Origin: an uncultured Granulosicoccaceae bacterium
GTDB lineage: Bacteria; Pseudomonadota; Gammaproteobacteria; Granulosicoccales; Granulosicoccaceae
Direction of reading: 5' to 3'
DNA: 55,565 nt
Assembly (NCBI GenBank): GCA_937922945.1
Contig: CAKZUP010000080.1
Location: 1-55,565, forward strand
Shown: positions 51,557 through 55,565 of the stretch, in pieces
How positions within the stretch are numbered: the first letter of the stretch is position 1
Layout: every line of letters starts with the position of its first letter
Notes under the pieces: model-generated
The model's input: the letters and a program-made list of their open reading frames with translations, nothing else
Databases searched by the model: none
What the model was told of the DNA's origin: nothing
Program-made: the position numbers and the translations under genes

Positions 51557-53818
51557 TCAGGCGAACTTGATTCCATGCTTGACCATCGGCAATTGTGTTA
51601 CTCGCGTACCGGTTGCGGCATAGATTGCATTGGCCAACGCTGCACCCGCAGGTGGCAGTCCCGGTTCACCAACACCAGTGGGAGGCGCTGCAGAAGGCAG
51701 GATGTGAACGTCAATATCAGGCATATCAGCTAAACGCAGAGGTTCGTACTGCGGAAAATTCAACTGATCGACTATGCCATCCGACAAGGTAATTTCGTTT
51801 CGCATAACCGCACCCAACCCGTAACCAATTCCGCCTTCCATCTGCGCACGTATCACGTCTGGGTTTACCGCGATTCCGCAATCAACCACACAGGTGAATT
51901 TATCAATAGAAACGGCACCATCATCGTTAGTGGACACTTCCGCCACCTGTGCGACATAGCTTCCGAACGATTTGTGCACCGCAACACCCATGCCCTTGCC
52001 TTCAGACCGGTTGCTCGTCCATCCGGATTTTTCTGCCGCCAACTTTAATACGCCTGCCATTCTCGCATTATCTTCATCGGTTTCATCCAGATGTGCCAAG
52101 CGAAAATCGATAGGATCTTGACCTACTGCTTCTGCGGCCATATCCATCAACACTTCCATTGCATATCCCGAATGAGAGTGCCCGACCGAGCGCCACCAAA
52201 GTGTTTTAATCGGTGTTTCAAAATCGGTTAAACCCACGGAAAAGTTCGACAACTTGTACGGCGTATCGGAAATACCCTCTACGGATGAATTATCGATTCC
52301 ATTGTGCACGGCAAACCCTTCGAACGGCGTACCCTTCATTATCGAGTTACCAACTACCTGATGAGCCCAGCCAGACACCTTGCCGTCATCGCCAATACTG
52401 ATATCAGCTCTTTGCGCAACCATGGGTCGGTAGTATCCACCCGCCAAATCATCTTCTCGCGTCCAAACCACTTTTACAGCACGCTTACCGCCCAATACGG
52501 CGAATGCCATTGCAGCCTCTGCATGATAGTCTGAATCCGGGTTTGCCCGACGACCGAAACTTCCGCCCGCGTAGTATGTTTTTATCTCAATTTTTTCTGG
52601 CGGCAGTTGCAACACGGCAGCAACTGTCGGGTGTGTCAGGGCGGGAAATTGGCATCCATCATGAACGGTAACACCCGATTCGGTTGGTTCAATAACGCAA
52701 TTCAATGGCTCCATTGGAGCATGTGCCAACAACGGGAAACTAAACTCCGCGGAAACAGCCGTGTCTGCGGCACGAACTTGCTCGCGAACAGTATTAAAAT
52801 CGTCATTACCGGTAACATCATAAACTGGCGCTGCAGCTAATTTGTCTGCATATTCGTTCAGCATGGTAGCCGTGCTACGCGTTTCGGCTGCACTATCATC
52901 CCAGACTGCTTTGATAGCCCGGCGAGACTTAATTGCCGCCCAAGTAGACACTGCATAGACAGCAACGCCAGTGCCGTTGGGCAATGCTTTTGCATCAACA
53001 AACCCATTTACTTCCGATGCAGCGCTGGCATCGAAACTTTTCAAAACACCACCAAATTTAGGTGAACGCAAAATAACCGCATAAACCATGTTCGGCACTT
53101 TCACATCCATTGCAAAGATGGCCGAACCATTGGTTTTGGCATGACTATCCATGCGCGGCAGGTTCTCTTTACCAATCAAACGAAATTGACTTGGATCTTT
53201 AGTTACCGGTTTATCCGGCGCAGGCATTGTGCTGGCAACGCTTACCAGATCGCCGATAGGTGCAGATTTATCACCACTGGACACAACGCCATCGGTGATA
53301 CCAATATCACCGATCTCCACACCCCATTCTTCTGCAGCAGCCTGCAACACACAATGACGCGCAGCTGCGCCAGCCTCTCTGTATTGCATAAAAGAATTTG
53401 CCATGGCCGTTGAGCCACCAGTACCCTGCGAGCCAAAGAGCAAATTTTTATAAAGCTCGTTATTCGATGGTGCGAATTCTACGCGGACGCTATCCCAGGG
53501 CACATCCAACTCTTCAGCAACCAATGTGGTTAAGCCAGTTGTTGTGCCTTGCCCCATTTCAAAATGCTTAGCTATTACATGGACAGTTCCATCGGTGTGT
53601 ATGCGAACGTACGGGTTAAAGTCTGCAGCAGATGCATTATCCGCAGTTGCGGCCAGTGAGCCGCTCGATCCGAACCCAATAACCAGCGTAGCACCCAGCA
53701 CACTGCTGGTTTTTAGAAAGTCTCTTCTGTTCATCCCCTCTGCTGATGTGGCCGCTGCCGGTGTCGCTAACTTTGTGGTTGACCCGGTGATGTTGTTTGC
53801 ATCCTTATTGATTATCAT
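51557..53818 (-). CDS. Xanthine dehydrogenase-family molybdopterin-binding subunit (IorB-like)
   Basis: A 753-residue large subunit of a molybdenum hydroxylase of the isoquinoline 1-oxidoreductase beta type. A Tat signal has twin arginines at 31-32 (NRRDFLKTSSVLGATLV), so it is exported folded to the periplasm. Cofactor-binding segments are HFEMGQGTTTGLTTLVAEELD, GSFGRRANPD, and the catalytic-Glu motif PPTGVGEPGLPP near the C-terminus. The usual HG...Q start and GSQGTGGSTAMANS loop are present. I chose the ATG at 53818, with GGAGGG six bases upstream. A longer frame to 53995 lacks support. The 2Fe-2S subunit lies directly upstream with no gap. The substrate could be an aldehyde or N-heterocycle and is not known. 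Confidence 0.9.
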   Translation of the reverse strand: MIINKDANNITGSTTKLATPAAATSAEGMNRRDFLKTSSVLGATLVIGFGSSGSLAATADNASAADFNPYVRIHTDGTVHVIAKHFEMGQGTTTGLTTLVAEELDVPWDSVRVEFAPSNNELYKNLLFGSQGTGGSTAMANSFMQYREAGAAARHCVLQAAAEEWGVEIGDIGITDGVVSSGDKSAPIGDLVSVASTMPAPDKPVTKDPSQFRLIGKENLPRMDSHAKTNGSAIFAMDVKVPNMVYAVILRSPKFGGVLKSFDASAASEVNGFVDAKALPNGTGVAVYAVSTWAAIKSRRAIKAVWDDSAAETRSTATMLNEYADKLAAAPVYDVTGNDDFNTVREQVRAADTAVSAEFSFPLLAHAPMEPLNCVIEPTESGVTVHDGCQFPALTHPTVAAVLQLPPEKIEIKTYYAGGSFGRRANPDSDYHAEAAMAFAVLGGKRAVKVVWTREDDLAGGYYRPMVAQRADISIGDDGKVSGWAHQVVGNSIMKGTPFEGFAVHNGIDNSSVEGISDTPYKLSNFSVGLTDFETPIKTLWWRSVGHSHSGYAMEVLMDMAAEAVGQDPIDFRLAHLDETDEDNARMAGVLKLAAEKSGWTSNRSEGKGMGVAVHKSFGSYVAQVAEVSTNDDGAVSIDKFTCVVDCGIAVNPDVIRAQMEGGIGYGLGAVMRNEITLSDGIVDQLNFPQYEPLRLADMPDIDVHILPSAAPPTGVGEPGLPPAGAALANAIYAATGTRVTQLPMVKHGIKFA

Positions 53819-53820
53819 GA

Positions 53821-54282
53821 TCAACCCTCCAAAATAGTTGAAGCGCGATGAATGGCCGCTCGTATTCGATGATAGGTGGCACACCTGCAAGCATTGCCTT
53901 GCATGTAGGAGTCGATGTCGGCATCTGCTGGTTTGGCATTCTCTGATAACAAACCAATCGCCGACATTATTTGTCCGGATTGACAATAACCGCATTGAAC
54001 CACGTCCAGTTCACGCCAGGCTGTTTGAACAGCCTTGGCGACATCGGTATCGATTGCTTCTATTGTTGTGACAGTCGAGTCGCCGACCGAACTAATCGGA
54101 GTGATACAGGAGCGTCTTGGCTGGCCATCAATGTGCACGGTACACGACCCACACGCCGCGACACCGCAACCGAATTTTGTTCCAACCAGATTAAGTTCAT
54201 CACGAATAACCCACAAAAGCGGCGTATCGGCGTCTACATCAACTTCCTTATTCTCACCATTTACATTGATACTGAAAGACAT
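53821..54282 (-). CDS. 2Fe-2S subunit of the molybdenum hydroxylase (IorA-like)
   Basis: A 153-residue electron-transfer subunit with two 2Fe-2S sites. The plant-type site uses Cys39, Cys44, Cys47 and Cys59 (FGCGVAACGSCTVH and RRSC). The second, all-helical site uses Cys97, Cys100, Cys132 and Cys134 (QCGYCQSGQ and ACRCATYHRI). This is the small subunit of xanthine dehydrogenase-family enzymes. I chose the ATG at 54282, with AGAGGT about six bases upstream. An earlier in-frame start at 54315 has no good site. The large subunit gene follows immediately. Confidence 0.94.
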   Translation of the reverse strand: MSFSINVNGENKEVDVDADTPLLWVIRDELNLVGTKFGCGVAACGSCTVHIDGQPRRSCITPISSVGDSTVTTIEAIDTDVAKAVQTAWRELDVVQCGYCQSGQIMSAIGLLSENAKPADADIDSYMQGNACRCATYHRIRAAIHRASTILEG

Positions 54283-54460
54283 GTGGTACCTCTTGAGTGA
54301 AGGGGGTTGAACCATGTCAACTCAATATAGCGCACTCTTGGGTGTGTACACCAGTTAACATCGAGTGATACATTAATAAACTACCGAATCTGAGCGTAGC
54401 GCTTATCAATCACGCTTAGCGGCAGTACAATAGCCCCATCGGTTGCTGTCTTGCCGCACT

Positions 54461-54498
54461 TTTATCAAACCAAACTGAATTTATCAAACCAAACTGAA
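54461..54498. repeat. Perfect 19-bp tandem duplication before the dehydrogenase gene
   Basis: TTTATCAAACCAAACTGAA occurs twice without a gap, at 54461-54479 and 54480-54498. The second copy ends 13 bases before the ATG at 54512. This may be a recent slippage duplication in the leader, or a paired operator. Confidence 0.9.
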
Positions 54499-54511
54499 CC
54501 TGTGAAACACC

Positions 54512-55474
54512 ATGAAAATCGCCATACTTGATGACTATGCCAACAAAGCGCTAACTCTGGCCAACTGGGACAGTATCGATTCTGCAGAGATAACCGTTTT
54601 TAACGACACCATTACGGATATCAATGCCTTGGTCGAACGGATTAGCCCGTTTGAAATTATTTGCATCATGCGCGAGCGCACGCCTTTTCCAAAACAATTG
54701 CTCGACTCATTGCCTAATTTAAAATTACTTATTACAACCGGACCACGTAACCTGTCAATCGATCTCGACGCCGCGGCTGCAAACGGCGTAACGGTGTGCA
54801 GCACAGAATCACGCAAGACCACCACCTCAGAATTATCCATGTTGCTTATTCTCGCTTTAACCCGAAATCTGGTTACCGAAGTCAAGTCGATGCAAACAAC
54901 GGGCTGGCAGCAGGATTTAGGCCGCGACTTGCACGGGCTGAATCTCGGTTTAATTGGTCTGGGAAAAATCGGCGCGCAAATGGCCACTATCGCAAGCGCG
55001 TTTGGCATGAACACGCACGCATGGTCTCCTAACCTCACCCACGATCGCTGTGATGAATGCGGCGTTACTCATCATTCCACCATTGAATCGCTGATGAGTG
55101 AAAGTGATGTGGTGTCGGTGCACATGGTGTTATCCGATAAAACGCATCATCTGATCGGCGAATCCGCGTTTGCGGCCATGCGTAAGCGAGCGTTGTTTGT
55201 CAACACGTCTCGCGGGCCATTGGCCGATACACAAGCGTTACTCAATGGATTACGCGTTGGCAAACCATGGAAAGCGGCATTGGATGTATTTGACGAAGAA
55301 CCGCTTCCAGGTAACCATCCTTTGCGTGATGAAGCGCTGATACAATCCGGGAAATTGCTGCTTTCACCGCATTTAGGCTATGCCACTGAGCAGACATTCA
55401 AGATTTTTTATACACAAACAGTTGAGGCCATTCTGGCATGGCAAGCAGGTAATCCGATTCGGGTCTTAGCCTGA
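54512..55474 (+). CDS. D-2-hydroxyacid dehydrogenase family protein
   Basis: A 320-residue NAD-dependent oxidoreductase of the D-isomer 2-hydroxyacid dehydrogenase family (SerA/Ldh-like). The Rossmann fold motif is GLNLGLIGLGKIGAQMA. The catalytic Arg is in NTSRGPLAD, the Glu in DVFDEEPLPG and the His in LLSPHLGYAT. The N-terminal catalytic domain contains IICIMRERTPFPKQLLDSLPNLKLLITTG. It reduces a 2-keto acid or oxidises a 2-hydroxy acid. The substrate is not evident. It is divergent from the molybdenum hydroxylase operon and has a tandem 19-bp duplication just before the start. Confidence 0.93.
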   Translation: MKIAILDDYANKALTLANWDSIDSAEITVFNDTITDINALVERISPFEIICIMRERTPFPKQLLDSLPNLKLLITTGPRNLSIDLDAAAANGVTVCSTESRKTTTSELSMLLILALTRNLVTEVKSMQTTGWQQDLGRDLHGLNLGLIGLGKIGAQMATIASAFGMNTHAWSPNLTHDRCDECGVTHHSTIESLMSESDVVSVHMVLSDKTHHLIGESAFAAMRKRALFVNTSRGPLADTQALLNGLRVGKPWKAALDVFDEEPLPGNHPLRDEALIQSGKLLLSPHLGYATEQTFKIFYTQTVEAILAWQAGNPIRVLA

Positions 55475-55565
55475 GCTTTGATGGGAACGTCGGATAACAG
55501 GTGAAACCACTTTGTCACAGACATGGAAATCCCACACTGCTGCACCACCCTTTGCCTGAAAAGAA

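Noticed and set aside
1..55565. CRISPR arrays, tRNA or rRNA genes, insertion sequences
   Set aside because: No spaced identical repeats, cloverleaf-like segments or transposase frames were seen.

Overview
The window looks like the chromosome of a free-living, probably marine, gammaproteobacterium. It is coding-dense, and its catabolic genes resemble those of heterotrophic gammaproteobacteria: a ureohydrolase very close to Pseudomonas guanidinobutyrase, an SBP56-type methanethiol oxidase, and an Ior-type molybdenum hydroxylase. I cannot name the genus from sequence alone. I saw no rRNA, tRNA, CRISPR array, transposase or integrase.

Layout. 0-15 kb is metabolic: the tail of an ABC-transporter binding protein, a CocE-type hydrolase, a reverse-strand cluster (methanethiol oxidase, CoA-binding protein, 2Fe-2S ferredoxin, HSL-family esterase), a class V aminotransferase, a ThDP enzyme, a flavin monooxygenase, two DMT transporters, an omega-aminotransferase next to a guanidinobutyrase/agmatinase, and pyrE. 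15-19 kb encodes a secreted CBM/FN3 protein and a lipoprotein. 19-34 kb, all on the minus strand, holds envelope and regulatory genes of unusual composition: a secretion-substrate-like protein, an ECF sigma / membrane protein / M48 protease operon, a four-gene operon (peptidoglycan hydrolase, small exported protein, DUF4384 lipoprotein, caspase), an 852-residue peptidoglycan-binding protein, an FGE-domain lipoprotein, an OmpA-like protein and a second DUF4384 lipoprotein. 34.5-50.9 kb is a nearly complete non-flagellar type III secretion system. On the minus strand the order is sctV, C, D, (needle candidate), I, J, K, L, N, O, P, a histidine kinase/response regulator pair, then sctQ, R, S, T. 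Divergently on the plus strand are sctU and a FliO-like gene. 51-55.5 kb returns to metabolism: a ProX-type deacylase, an IorAB-like molybdoenzyme and a D-2-hydroxyacid dehydrogenase.

The most interesting reading is that 19-34 kb belongs functionally to the secretion system. Three genes whose products lack Sec signals share a palindromic element, core TCCCGAGCTAGGGA, 63-92 bases upstream of their starts. These are a 223-residue protein whose C-terminus matches the needle candidate and two large proteins with peptidoglycan-binding domains. They are candidate co-regulated type III substrates. No translocator, gatekeeper or chaperone gene is recognisable, and a FliO-like protein is unexpected next to a non-flagellar system. 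Gene duplication is a theme: the needle-like proteins, the peptidoglycan-binding proteins, the DUF4384 lipoproteins and a lipoprotein N-domain each occur twice. All functional links are inference from sequence and context.
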